64,000 nt of DNA from Yamagishiella unicocca (taxonomy: Eukaryota; Chlorophyta; Chlorophyceae; Chlamydomonadales; Volvocaceae). Of the stretch, positions 1 through 21,960 are shown in pieces; the first letter of the stretch is position 1; every line of letters starts with the position of its first letter. Both the position numbers and the translations under genes were made by a program. The notes beneath the pieces are model-generated. The model was not told the origin of the DNA. It did no database searches and was given only the letters and a program-made list of their open reading frames with translations. The stretch is from the NCBI GenBank assembly GCA_003116995.1, contig BDSL01000026.1:248001-312000 (forward strand). The letters are read 5' to 3'.

Positions 1-10566
<10,566 letters not shown>

Positions 10567-11477
10567 CTATATTGCCTCAAGCTTACGAGCTTTTGTTGTT
10601 GTGCCTTTTGCGCCTCACGCTCCAGGCGCTTGGCGTTTTGGGCTTGTCGAGCCTGGCGCAAGCTGACTTCATGCACGACGACATCCACATCCCCATCATC
10701 AACGGCCATGCCGTCAAAGTGGCGTTTCGCCTAGTCGTTCGACTGCTCCAGTCGCATGGGTCCAGTCCGATTCCACCAAGAAAGCCTAAACTATACAACG
10801 CATTTCCTAAAACCTAAGGGCCACAATATCCAGCTCATACGGCTTGAAGAAAGGCAATAGCAGTTGAGTACAGTACAGCATTGTCACTGTCATAAGTCAC
10901 TGCCGAGTTGGGAATGCATCAGTGCTATTTACCGACGACACACAGATGTAAGACGTGGAAGCTCTCAAGTTACTATTGCGTGAGTTTTGGACTCAGTAGG
11001 CGCGCCATATCTGGGGTACTGATGTACGGCGCGGAGGTTTCCCAACATAGCGGGTCCGGAACACAACTGACAAGGTTTTGCGGTCCCTGTTAACGATACG
11101 GGACCGCCGTCACAGTTATTTGACCATTATTGGTTGTTCGGCCTCCCGATCAGATAGTTTTCCGCTGCAAGCTGCAGACTAGTAGCCTTCTGCGACAGGA
11201 GGAAGCTTTTTGCAACAAAGGTATTGCCCCAGGAAAACTCTCCTCAGTAGCGGGTGCTTGACTAGTTCCGGATGTGCCGCCAGGGCCGCCATCGGGAGTA
11301 CGCGCGCTCTTGTTAGCGATCGCGATCCTCCAGAGCCCAAGAAATGCATGGCAGCATTCGGAGACATGTTTTGCATAGCTCGCGCTTTCACTCCTTGTCA
11401 ATGGTATCGAGCGCGCGCTTTTCAGGCGCGCTTTGCGAGTAACGCCGCTTCGTGTTATTGTCTTGCAGTTGGATTCT
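10567..11477. promoter_or_regulatory. Divergent intergenic region between JmjC and eIF4B-like genes
   Basis: About 910 bp between the first JmjC methionine codon (minus) and the eIF4B-like start (plus). Composition is less GC-rich than the flanking exons. No convincing gene is seen. A tcttgcag just before 11469 could be the acceptor of a 5'-UTR intron of the plus-strand gene. By position it must hold both promoters; no clear TATA box was picked out. Confidence 0.45.
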
Positions 11478-13811
11478 ATGTCAGACGATTCTCGCCCCTC
11501 CGAAAGGCCACGGCTGCAACTCAAACCGCGGGACCCCAACGCTGCCCAAGCCTATGAGGCCCAGCGGGCCCGCGGCGGCGGCAACCCTTTCGGTCAGTTT
11601 ATGACGAAAACAATGTTTTTGTTGCATTCGTCACTTTCGGCGGAAACGAGGCTTCAATCTGGCCTCGGCTTCCAACCGCAGGCGCGGCGAAGCCTCGGGA
11701 GCAGGTGATTGCGCAGCGCTTGGGCAAGACTGAGGAGGAAGTCTTGATCGAGGCAGTTAAGAAGGAGCGCCCAAAGCTGCGCTTGAATGCCGAGCAGCTG
11801 GAGCAGCGCAAGCAAGCGGAGGTGGGTCTATCCGGGTGTGCGGGTGTGTGCGATCCACTTTTTTCACCTTGACCCCTTGATCCTGTCGCTCTAATGCACG
11901 TAGCCTACCCTGCGCCCCGCACCCACGGGCCTCATGTACGCAGTCTGCCAGCCCTGCCTGTCCTGCTTGCCCTGCTCCGGATCTGCTTGCCCTCCGGGGC
12001 ATACCCGCCGAAACATTTCCCGACGGAGCCTTCGCTGAATTGCGCCCCTCCATCCACACCGTCACACCGTCGTGCGTTTCTCCACAAGCGTAACACACAT
12101 TTTCCACCACTGCTGCACTGCTGCCGGGCAGGCGCGCCTCGAGGATGTGCGGGCGCAGCTTGAGATCGAGGGCACTGCCGAGCGCGCCGAACTGGAAGCG
12201 GAGCTGACCACTCGCGAGGTGGGTGCGTGTCTCCCATGCGCCTGCGAACGTTCACCTGCCAGATCTAGGCCCTTGCCTGCCTGTCGCTAATGGACGAGTT
12301 CGCTAAAGGACGCCAACGCTGCGGCCCTCTGGTATCTATCCTTGTCATGACACCGTCGCGCCCGATGCGATGCCGTGGTTTTCAGACCGAACTGGAGGCC
12401 CTGCTGGACAGCTTCGAGGCGCTGGCTCTTGAGGCGGCGCAGCGGGGGGAGATCCAGCGGCCGAGCGAGCGGCGCCAGCAGCAGGCTCTCCTGGGGGAGT
12501 CGGATGGCGGCCGGACCGGTGGACGCGGAGGGTACGGCGGGGGCGGCGAGCGTGGCACCTACGAGCGGGCACCCCGCGGCAACTACGACCGGGACGGCGG
12601 CGGTGGCGGCCGGGGCGGAGGCTCCATCGGAGACCGCACGGAGCCGCGCGAGTACGACAGGCCGCGTGGGGGGTACGACAAGGAAGGCGGAAGTCGTGGG
12701 AACTACGGCTCCCGAGGTGGGTTCGAATGCAGTGCCGGGGGCAGGGCTGCGTACGGTAGTTGTTGTTTAAGGGGATGAGGGTCGTCATTGGATGGACGGG
12801 TGGTACGATCCGGGCGGGCTCCGATTGGGCCTTCTGATGGTGAAGCAGGATACTGAAGATTGCGACGGGTTTTCCGTCTTGCCGGTCGCTTCCCCTCGCT
12901 ACTCTAGCTTACGTGCGTTAGGTGATGGTGGCAGGCGCCAGGAGGTGACACATGTCGATTCTGAACCCACGTCGTGACCCCTGCAAGAGCCCAGCAAGGG
13001 GTAACGCGATGCGTTCAGTCGCCGATAAAAACCGCCCTCCAAACCTCCCGCAACCTCCCCGACCCAACCCTCGCACAGGCGGCCGTGGCGGCTATGACCG
13101 TGCGGAGGGCGGCAACGTGTACGAGCGGGCCCCTCGTGAGGGCGGCTACGACCGCTATGAGCGCTCCTACGACCGCGATGGTGGTCGCGCCGGCGGTGAC
13201 CGCGAGGGGGGCGGCCGCAGCTACGATCGCAACGACGGCGATTTCGACAGCGCTCGCGGTGCGTTGCCGTTTCTGCTTTGCGCGGTTAAGGAGCATTGAA
13301 AGACGCTGCGGTGCACATACAAGATAGGTTGATGATAGGACGGCCGCAGTGATTTTAGCACGGCGTGCGAATTCTCAAGCGCAGCAAGCACTATCTCTTA
13401 ACTTCTCGTGGAATCCCTTGTTGTTGTTTTTGATGCGCGACAGGCGGGCGCAGCGGTGGGGACTGGAATGCGGGTGGGGACAAAGGCGGCAACTTCCCCC
13501 GCGGCGGTGCGAGTGGCGGCGACCGTGGTGGCGGCAGCGGCGGCGGCAGCTACGAGCGCCGCGGCGGCGGCGGCGGCGGCGGCAGCTACGAGCGGGGTGG
13601 CCGGGGCGGCGGCGGTGGTTACGAGGACGCGCCCGCTCGTGGGGCTCCGGCTGCCGGTGCGGAGGAGGCCTCGCGGGGTGGCCGCGGCGGTGGCGGCGGC
13701 GGCCGGGGCGGGTACGGCGGCCGCGGCGGCAGGGGCTACGACTCGACCTTCGAGGAGCTCACCAGCACCGACTACGTCAGCCCCTACTCCGTCAACCAGG
13801 ACAGGTTCTAG
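11478..13811 (+). CDS. eIF4B-like RGG-rich translation factor, 406 aa
   Basis: Six exons, all in phase: 11478-11592, 11682-11821, 12132-12218, 12386-12716, 13079-13258, 13444-13811. The N-terminus has RPRLQLKPR followed by NPFGAAKPREQV, a motif pair typical of eIF4B/eIF4H-type factors that help the eIF4A helicase. Residues ~60-130 are charged and helical. From about residue 150 the protein is RGG/YDR-rich (YERAPRGNYDRD, GGRGGY and similar), ending STDYVSPYSVNQDRF. No RRM is visible, unlike animal eIF4B and like the plant form. The RGG part suggests RNA binding in the cytoplasm. Another possibility is a general RGG-box RNA-binding protein. A 5'-UTR intron ending at 11468 is likely. The downstream neighbour is in the same orientation but unrelated. 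Confidence 0.65.
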
Positions 13812-16045
13812 AGGGTTCTAGAAGGTTCGAGGAGGCCGACGCCCTGAGCAGGAGGTTTCCCATGGTTTCCCCTTTCCCATGGCTAGAGTCTTTATCGCGC
13901 TGTGTCGGGGCAGTTGACAGGCCTGCTAGTTGCGCCATGGCGGGCGCAGACACTAGATTTGGCGTTACCAGGGGAGCGTGTTGGTGGTGGCGGCGGCGGC
14001 GCGGTGCCAAACGTCGTGGTGCTGTGGCGTGCATGTTGGGTCTGCAGGCATGATGATGTTCCCATGAAGATGAAGGACCAGGGGGCCTGGGTGGGTGCAG
14101 CAACCTGCGGTTGATGAACGGTTGCGTGCGCGCCTCTAGACAACGGTTCTTGGCTGGTGCGAATGGCTGGTTGCTGCATTGGTATGATGCTCAGAAGCGT
14201 TGTGAGCCGGGGGGTCGTGGACCTCACCCCTGTTGTTGTGGGGAATACTGCGCGTGAGCTTGGTGGGGAGGGGAAACGGGCAAGGGGCCAACCCCAACCC
14301 TAACCCCAGCCCTAACCCCAACCCTCTCAGTTGCTCCCACCAGTCGGCAGCAATACATCACCCATCAAGTGGGACGGGCTCCCGGGCATGGGAGGATAAA
14401 TGGAACAACCTTAACCTGGATGTGACATGAGCCAGCTGGCTGTCGATGGTACGCTGCTGCAGGTGGATGCTGGCTAGCCGTCTGCAGGATCAGATGCAGG
14501 ATCAGATGCAGGATCAGATGCAGGATCAGGATCATATCCCGTATTCGCCTCCCAGACGCATTTCGCGGGCTCTGGGCAGCGGCCAGGGTTTGAAGGGTAC
14601 CTTCGGCCGGCTGCTGCACTCAACTCAGGAAACAGCGCGCAACCACCAACGAACTGTCATGTTAACGTGGCTCCGGCACCCCAGCCTTCGCCGCTTTACC
14701 CCTGCTGTCCTCGGCGCGTCAGCTGCGGCGTCGTCGGCTCCGGCGGTCGTCCCTGAACGGCTTCGGCGGCACCGGAGGTTGTTTGCCTGCGTGCTGTCCC
14801 CGGCGACGTCCCTGTGTATACCCTCGATGGATTTGGAGCCCCAGGAGGAGGCAGTGTGGGTTGGCAAGCGGGTTGGCAGCTCAACAGTGCGGAGTGGCAG
14901 CGGCGTGAGCTTCGCACCCAGCCCGCTGCCGGGCTCTCCATGTGGATGCCCGTTTCACCTCAGCGGGGCTGGTGGGGCAGGCGCCGCAACATGCGGCAGC
15001 TTCATCAACGAGGGCCGGGTGTGCCAGGGCGGGTGCTGTAACGGCGCCCAGGGCTACACGCATCTTCCCGCAGGAGAGCAGATGGGGCTGTCCACTGTGA
15101 TGGCTGCTGTGCCTCTTCCAACCCAATTATGCGCGTGGCTGCTTGGATGGGGTCCGGAGGTCTATGCCCAAACGCTGACCGGGTGCGCGTATGACAGCGG
15201 CCATTCCTTGGGATGTCTGGTTGCCCGCAGGCACCACCACCACGCATAGGTCGATAGGTGACGTCAGAATCTCTAAGACAGCATGTCCTCACGGGCAGTC
15301 GAGTCACCGCCTACGAAATGGCTGGTAAACCACCTTTATCCAACGAAAAAAGCGTAAGAAACAGTCAAATCCTTCTATTCATAGCGAAATTGGTGCCGGG
15401 CGGGCAATAGGCTGAGCGGCCCAAAATCACCCACTCCCACAGCGGACCGGGTCGGAGTTAGGCGGCCGGGGGCGGCCTGCCTCATTCAACGACGTAAAGA
15501 CGTGCATCCCGCCACAGAAACATACAGAGCGGGTGCGCAGGAGCACACGCGAATACTCGCACGTTGTCAGGTGGCGCGAGCGAGGTGGTTCCCAAAACAA
15601 CTCTGCAGCGACGCAGTCTCTGCTTTGCTACGAGGTGCTACGCGTAACCCTGCTTAATTCACTCGTGTTCGCCAGCATTAGTTTTATTCCGGACGTCGGC
15701 GCTGTTGTGATGGAGGTGCATGCGTGCGTGAGCTGTTTCCTGTGTGCCGAAGACGAAGCACCGCGACGCACGGCTCCTGAGGCTTCTGCACCATTGGGCT
15801 TCTGCATAATTCACGCATCGCACACGGTTAGGAAAAGACAACAAATTACAATGGGAAGCGGCGCAAACGGCAATACTGTATGCTCAGATCTTTCGAGGCA
15901 TTATTGGCAGTTATCCCAATGCGTAATCCTCGCTAACTGCCATCACAAGGACATATCCATCGGGGCTGTGTGAAGCGGGCAGAGTCGACTACTTTAAACT
16001 TACTCGCAAGACGTCAGCTAGAACGTCAGCTCGCTCTTGTTCGCC
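13812..16045. other. Intergenic stretch, eIF4B-like to dynamin gene; no supported gene
   Basis: About 2.2 kb. It contains the 3' UTR of the eIF4B-like gene, a short run of telomere-like CCCTAA variants near 14294-14323, a 12-bp tandem repeat near 14483-14531, and an open frame of 267 codons at 14446-15249 (plus). That frame starts inside the tandem repeat, has no recognisable domain, and overlaps another open frame of about 95 codons ([15 protein letters not shown]) that is equally unassigned. Either may be a lineage-specific exon or chance in GC-rich DNA. The last part, about 15300-16045, is more AT-rich and probably 5' flank of the dynamin gene. Confidence 0.4.
14483..14531 (+). repeat. 12-bp tandem repeat (GATGCAGGATCA-like)
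   Basis: Four to five copies of a 12-bp unit, cagatgcaggat, ending in a degenerate copy. It lies in intergenic DNA between the eIF4B-like and dynamin genes. Confidence 0.85.
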
Positions 16046-19000
16046 ATGCTGCGCGGTCATTGCCCTGGCCGGGGATTATGCTCGAGGCTTAACGCTGTTG
16101 CGACCCCGCTGCGGCCAAACGCCTTACGCCAGCGACTCCTTCCGCTAAGAAAAATCCCCATTATCAAATGCAGTTCCGAGCGATCCCCTCAGCTCGCGAA
16201 AAGCCTCGCGGATTCCAAGTACCGCGCGGTCTCTTCAAGCGTCCTCGAAACGCTCAACCAGCTGCGCTCGCTGGGCGTTTCGCACGACCTGCGCATCCCG
16301 ATCCTGGTTGTGGCGGGCAACCAGTCATCTGGCAAGTCGTCGGTGGTGGAGGCCATCGCGGGCGTTGCGCTGCCGCGAGCAGCCGGCACCTGCACCCGAT
16401 GCCCAACAGAGCTTCGACTCAGGTCAGATAACTAACAATTTTTAGCAGTCCTAAAATAAAATCATCTTAGGTCGTGTTCCGCCGGTACATAAGCGCGTGG
16501 CACCCCAGCTGAACTGGATCCTAAAAAGTAAAGTAAATCTTACTTAGTAAACGCATGGCGTGGAAATAAATTAATTGATTAAACCAGGACACACGTGGAG
16601 CCCCGTGGAGCCAGCGTCAGCGACACCCCGGCGGAGTGGTGCTGTCGCATCAAGCTGCGCTTCGAGTACGACGAGCGCGGAAAGCCGCTCTCCAATGGCG
16701 CCTTCGAGGAGGACTTCATCACCGTGTACGACAAGGCGCACATCGCCCCATGCGTGACGGCAGCCCAGGCCGTGCTCCTGAATCCGAGTAGGATCCGTGT
16801 GGGCGCCGACAAGACGCCATATGCGCCTCAGCTTCCAGCAGCCGGCAGTGCCGGACACACGGGTGGTGCTGCGGAGCACTCGGACATGTTCAAGTCCCTG
16901 GGTGAGGCATCCCGGTACGAACTGGACTTCACGTTCAACTCCGTCCTCTTGGAGATTGACGGCGCAGAGGCGGATCTGACGATTGTGGACCTGCCTGGTA
17001 AGCACCTATGGGTTTGGTGGTTGTGGACCAGCCTGGAGCCAGGTAGACACGTGTGGCTTTGGGCCAGCCTGGTAAGCGGCTTAGGGCACGGATCGCAAGC
17101 ACGCAGCCGTGAGCACAGTGGCGCCGCTGCAACCTGTACCCGCAGCAGGCAGTTGGTGTCGTACTACTTTGTACGGGCCGTTGGGTAGCAGTTTGTTTGG
17201 GATGGCGAGCTGGATGCAAGGCGGTGTGCCTGAACGGAGTCCGTAAAAGCACGGTAACTGGGTATTCCACGCACATCCGACTGCTGGCACCAAATGCGCC
17301 GCACGGCGCTGGCCTCCTTGGGCACCTCCACATCAGCAGCTGTAACCTCGCCCGCTTGCTGGGTGCCTGGTGGTGACCTGACCGGCAGGCATCATCCAGT
17401 CACATCCCAAGGGCCCCGATTCGGTGGAGCTCATAAAGCATATGGTCCAGGACCATATCGCGCACGACCACCACATCCTCGTGACCACGCTCACCGCCAT
17501 GGACGACCTTGAGAACCAGGTGGGGGGCGGTCTGGGTGCAAGGAGCCAGCTGGGTGTTGGGCCGGGTGCGAGCCTGGACGTGGTAGCAACTGCTACAGGA
17601 TGTGGGATGGCGCGGTGGGTGTCGGCATGCCGGGCTGGCTAGGCGATGTTCCTTTGTTCGCCTTTGGCGTACTGGGTAGCGCGCTCGTATGTGTGCGGTA
17701 ATGCGAGCGACTACCATATCCCGTACATGTGGAACATATCTAGCGTCGTACCTCGCAACCAACGTGAAATTGCATCGAGGAGCGTGCGCTGCGGCACCAG
17801 ACACACTACTACTACTTTGCGGCCGGGCGCAAAGTAGTTGTCATACTTGCTGCAGTGGGCTCCAAACCGAAAGGACGAACCACCGGGCACATCGCCAGAC
17901 ACTGAGGGAGACGAAAGAGACGGACACACCCAGCCGCACCGCAACGCCCATTGTTACAATTTGTTTTCTTGTAGTTCCTGAAACATATTTTGCCCCTTTC
18001 CGCAGGCAATTCGGCTGTGGTCGCGCCAGGTGGACCCATCGGGTGCCCGCACGCTGGCGGTCATCACCAAGCCCGACAACATCCCCACCGGGCAGCACGA
18101 CTACTGGCTGCGTCTGGTGACCGGTCCGGACGCGGCCAACCAGCTGAAGCTCGGCTACTTCGTCGTCAAGAACCCCGACCAGCAGCGCCTGAACGCAGGT
18201 ATCACCTTCCAGCAGGCGCGTGAGGAGGAACAGCGCTTCTTCACCACAAACCAACACTGGTCGGCCGCGCCGGCTTCGCGCCTGGGTGCCCACAATCTCC
18301 GCGACGGTCTGAGCAGCCTGCTAGTGCAGCAGGTGCAGGAGCAGCTCCCCGAGATCATTCGGCGAGCGCGCGTGCAGCACGACGACGTGCGACGACAGCT
18401 GGCTGACCTTCCGCCAGCGCCATCAGATGACCCTGTGTACGAGCTGGAGGACCTGCTGCGCAGGGTTTCAGAGCGCCTGAGCGCAGACCTGCTCGCTGAC
18501 GGCAATTCGGACGCGGCTCTGTATCAGACCATCGGCCGGCATTACCAGGTCTTCGGCAAGCAGGTCAACCGCAACATGCCCGCCTTTTACGTCAACGGCC
18601 ACCTCTTCTCAGCCCTGAGCCTGAATGACTCTGGACTGGCGGTCAGTGATGGTGACCGTGGGCATCACGACAAAGACGAGATCTGCGTTATGGACTACTG
18701 GCCCCAGAACCAGGGGACCCCCAGCGCGGCAGACGTCCGTGCGGCCTTGGGGAAGGAGGATGGCCGGGCGCTGAGGTCTGCTTTGGAGGCCGCGGGCTTT
18801 CCGCCAGGGTTCGTGTCTCTTGACGAGGTCAAAGCCCTGCGCAGCAAGTACCTCGGCCGCGAGCTTCCCACGTTTACGCCTTACCGTGCTGCGGAGGCGC
18901 TGATCGCGCAGTTCACGGACGTGTGGGAGCAGCACACCCGGGATGTCCTGGCGGAGGTGGAGGGCGAGGTGCGCGCAGCCGCCGACAGAGTTGTCAAGGA

Positions 19001-20699
19001 CGTCATGGGCGCATACCCCATAGCTTCCGCGGCTGCCAGGTGCGGCCGTACGTGCGGGTTCCGGAGCCGTATGGCACGAAGCGGTAGATGTCTGATGTGC
19101 AGCCCGTCAGGGCCCAGGGGTGTTCAACTGAAGGTGTAGGGGTTTGCGGGATGTCATTTTTGTATTGATGCGGCCTGGCTGGCTGGCCGTACATCCCATG
19201 CTGCGCCAAATTAACGCCCTTCCTGGCTTCGTGCCTTGCATGCCGCGCCACACAGGTCCAAGCTCGCGGCATACGCAGACGAGCTGTCCCAGGAGGCTAC
19301 CCGCCAGCTGTTGAACCTGGTGGAGATGGAGCGCAAGAACATCTACACTCAGAACGAGCACTACTTCCGAGAAAACCACACCAAGTTCGTGGCCAGCATC
19401 AAGCGCGCGTACCTAAAAAGCCCCGCCACGTCGACCGGTACCGTGTGGCCGGGCCACAATCAGCAGGTACCGTATGGTCGGATTACAATCACGGAAGCAT
19501 CTGCGACTGGGTCCAACCGTGCCTCACTCAAAACATACGGACAAGACACGTGCATACACTCTCGATGCCAAGGTTTTTTATATCTGGGACACGCCTGTAT
19601 TTTGTTTATGTAATTTGCCTTCATTTAACGCCGCGATCCCTGCAGGACGTTACCTCCCTGCTTAGCCAGCTGTCGCAGCGCCTGTCCATCAACCTGGGCA
19701 GCGTTGACGACATTGTGCTGGCGCTGCCCACGGGTATGGACGACGAGATTGCGATGGTAGCTGCGTGTCTCGCCTACTACAAGGTAGGAAGGACAGGCGG
19801 CGAGGTATCATCCTACGGGGGCGTACCTCACTTTCGACGTCGCTGACGTACCGGTAGGCAGACTGCTGGTTTGCTGTATGGCTGGCTCCCCAAAACACGG
19901 ACGCCCTTGCTCGCTCGTGTCTTTTCCTGCACTGCAAATTCCTGCACTGCATCAGGAACGCGCGTGCATCTGCGCCTGCAGGCACCCCTACTGGAAGCGA
20001 ATGAAAAACGCTTACGTGAAGTCATGTACCGGTATATGTGGTGACTCTTGTGGCCGTGCAGGTGGTGTTCAAGCGCATGCAGGACGAGGTGCCCCTCCAC
20101 ATCCGCCACTACCTTATTGGCCGCCTGGCCGAACCATGGCTGCTGCACCAGCGGCTGCGCAAGGGCATGTTGGGCGCCGGTGACAGCCTGCTGGACGGTG
20201 CGTGCGGTGACATTCCTCATGCGCGTTAGATCCACAATAATCCACACAGTCAAACCGAGGTCCATACAACCACACCCATCTAAACCTTCCGGAAGCCTCC
20301 CGAACACGTCGCAAGCCTTAACGGGAGGCCCTGAGCATCACCTGCCCAAATCCCCTCCCATTTGGTGAAGCCCTTTCTATTACACGGGCCTTCCTATTAC
20401 ACCGGCTTTCGTCACAAACTTCCCATTTGGTAAGCCCAACCCAACTGACCCCATTCCGGTCCCGCCGTTGCCACCGCCCCTGTCGCCTGTTGCCGCCCTG
20501 TGCGCACCGAGATGAGATATTCCGCACCATATACACGTGACCCTCGATGCGCCTTGATACCCCCATCGCAGCCGCACGCGAGCTGATGGCTGAGGACCGC
20601 GGTCTCATGGAACGCCGGGCCATCCTGACTGCCAAGGAGGCGCGCCTGGGCGAGGCCGTCAGGATCCTGCACAGCATGGCTACGTCGCTGGCCTTCTAG
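16046..20699 (+). CDS. Dynamin-family large GTPase, 854 aa
   Basis: Eight in-phase exons: 16046-16422, 16588-16997, 17389-17519, 18006-19039, 19256-19466, 19646-19783, 20062-20197, 20572-20699. G1 P-loop GNQSSGKSS at residues 91-99, the switch LPRAAGTCTRCPTEL, G3 DLPG at 260-263 and G4 TKPD at 327-330. A stalk of about 430 residues follows, then a C-terminal GTPase effector domain (VFKRMQDEVPLHIRHYLIG; ELMAEDRGLMERR). No PH domain or Pro-rich tail, so the build is closer to Mx/DRP4-type proteins than to endocytic dynamin. About 90 residues precede the P-loop, and the first 45 are Arg/Leu-rich and poor in acids, compatible with an organelle targeting peptide (inference). Between G1 and G3 there is an insert of roughly 60 residues (VLLNPSRIRVGADK onward). 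It should polymerise on membranes and remodel them with GTP hydrolysis; the target membrane is unknown. Confidence 0.93.
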
Positions 20700-20724
20700 A
20701 TAGGGGACGCTGCGCCTGTGCCCC

Positions 20725-20784
20725 ACTCTCAGCTATGACCTGGGGCGAGAAGCTACTCTCAGCTATGACCTAGGGCGAGAAGCT
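20725..20784 (+). repeat. 30-bp tandem duplication
   Basis: Two adjacent copies of a 30-bp unit starting actctcagctatgacct and differing at one base. They lie just downstream of the dynamin gene stop codon. Confidence 0.9.
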
Positions 20785-20834
20785 GACGAGGACGAATTGC
20801 CTTGTGGCTGGGGTTCCTGGAGCCGGGTGGGTGT

Positions 20835-20912
20835 CGAGGAAGACCCGTGGATGCGAGAAAAAACCGTTTAGAACAGACATTTTGAGATGGCATGCTGGAG
20901 AACTGGCCGGGT
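20835..20912 (+). mobile_element. Dispersed repeat family A, full-length-looking copy, intergenic
   Basis: About 78 bp starting cgaggaagacccgtggatgc and ending near catgctggagaactgg. It lies between the dynamin and Listerin stop codons. It aligns over most of its length with the intronic copies at 33662-33742 and 60751-60833 in reverse orientation. Confidence 0.75.
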
Positions 20913-21400
20913 GGGGGTTTGCGAAAAAGAACAGGCTACCCAGGTTACTCGCCGTGGGACGGGAGAGGGGCGGGGGGCACCAAGGACACAGGTCGTGTTA
21001 CTTGGCAGCGCAGCAGCGTGTGAGGGGCTACTGCTGTTGTTGGAAGGTTGGTGCATTGATTTCTTCACTGGTTGTATGTCCTGCCAGGCGCGGTTGGTAA
21101 CGGGTTGACGGCAAGGAGTGCGTATGGGTGGTGTACTGTGTCGTAGCGCTGCGGTTGTGATTGCGGGTACGGTTGCGGGCTGCAATTGGCAGGTGGTTGA
21201 GGTCCAGGTGGTTGAGGTTTCAGTACTGCACTGGCACCGCAGCTGGTTACCGTACACCGCAATGTTTAGTGCAGGTGAGCCACGCCTTTCGAAGTTATGA
21301 CGCGGGGCGAAGAACGGAGGGCGGGAATGGACAGCGGAGGCGGATGTCATCTTGTCATGTTGTGTACCGGTAGCGTGGTTCCGTTGCTGAATGGGGGGTT

Positions 21401-21447
21401 CGAGGAAGACCCCTGGATGCGAGGAAAAACCGTTAAGAACAGACGTT
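21401..21447 (+). mobile_element. Dispersed repeat family A, partial copy
   Basis: A shorter copy with small differences (gacccctggatgcgagga), 500 bp from the previous one in the same orientation, in the same intergenic interval. Confidence 0.7.
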
Positions 21448-21960
21448 GCTGAGTGGGGAGTTGGGATTCACTGGGGTTGCTTTCAAGGGTCGCGAATATC
21501 CAAAGTGCGTCGTTCGTTCGCACGGTCCTCGCACCGAGGCGGCTCCAACAAGCCGTCTTCCTGGGGTCCCCACCCGGGGGCGCAACTTGTGAGGCAGCGA
21601 CCTTGTACAGCCGCATGTGCCCCTTCCGCCCCTTCCTAGAACGTCTGCAAGCAACATTCTCCGCAAACTCCGGAGAGACAGAGTGCCCCATGTGCCCCCA
21701 ACTGCTTCCTCCCAATGTCCACTCACCCAAACCCCCACACACATGCATACAGCGTAGCGGGCTACTCAGCTCACACTGCAGCAGCCCCCCTAAGCGCGCG
21801 CATCCTTTCACCTCCCCATGGGGCTCCATCGGCACAACCCGCGTCTCCCCAGTCCCACACAGCACAACACAGCTGTCGCCCTTCTCCTCCCTCCTCCCCA
21901 CCGCCCTCGCTACCACAACGCCCGACAGTGCGGGCACTGGCTCTTCCCCTACCGCTCTCG

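Larger units (their letters stand above)
20700..21960. other. Convergent 3' flanks of dynamin and Listerin genes, with repeats
   Basis: About 1.26 kb between two stop codons that face each other. No gene is supported. It holds a 30-bp direct duplication at 20725-20784 and two copies of the GAGGAAGACCCGTGG repeat family at 20835 and 21401, which shows that the family is not limited to introns. Confidence 0.6.
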
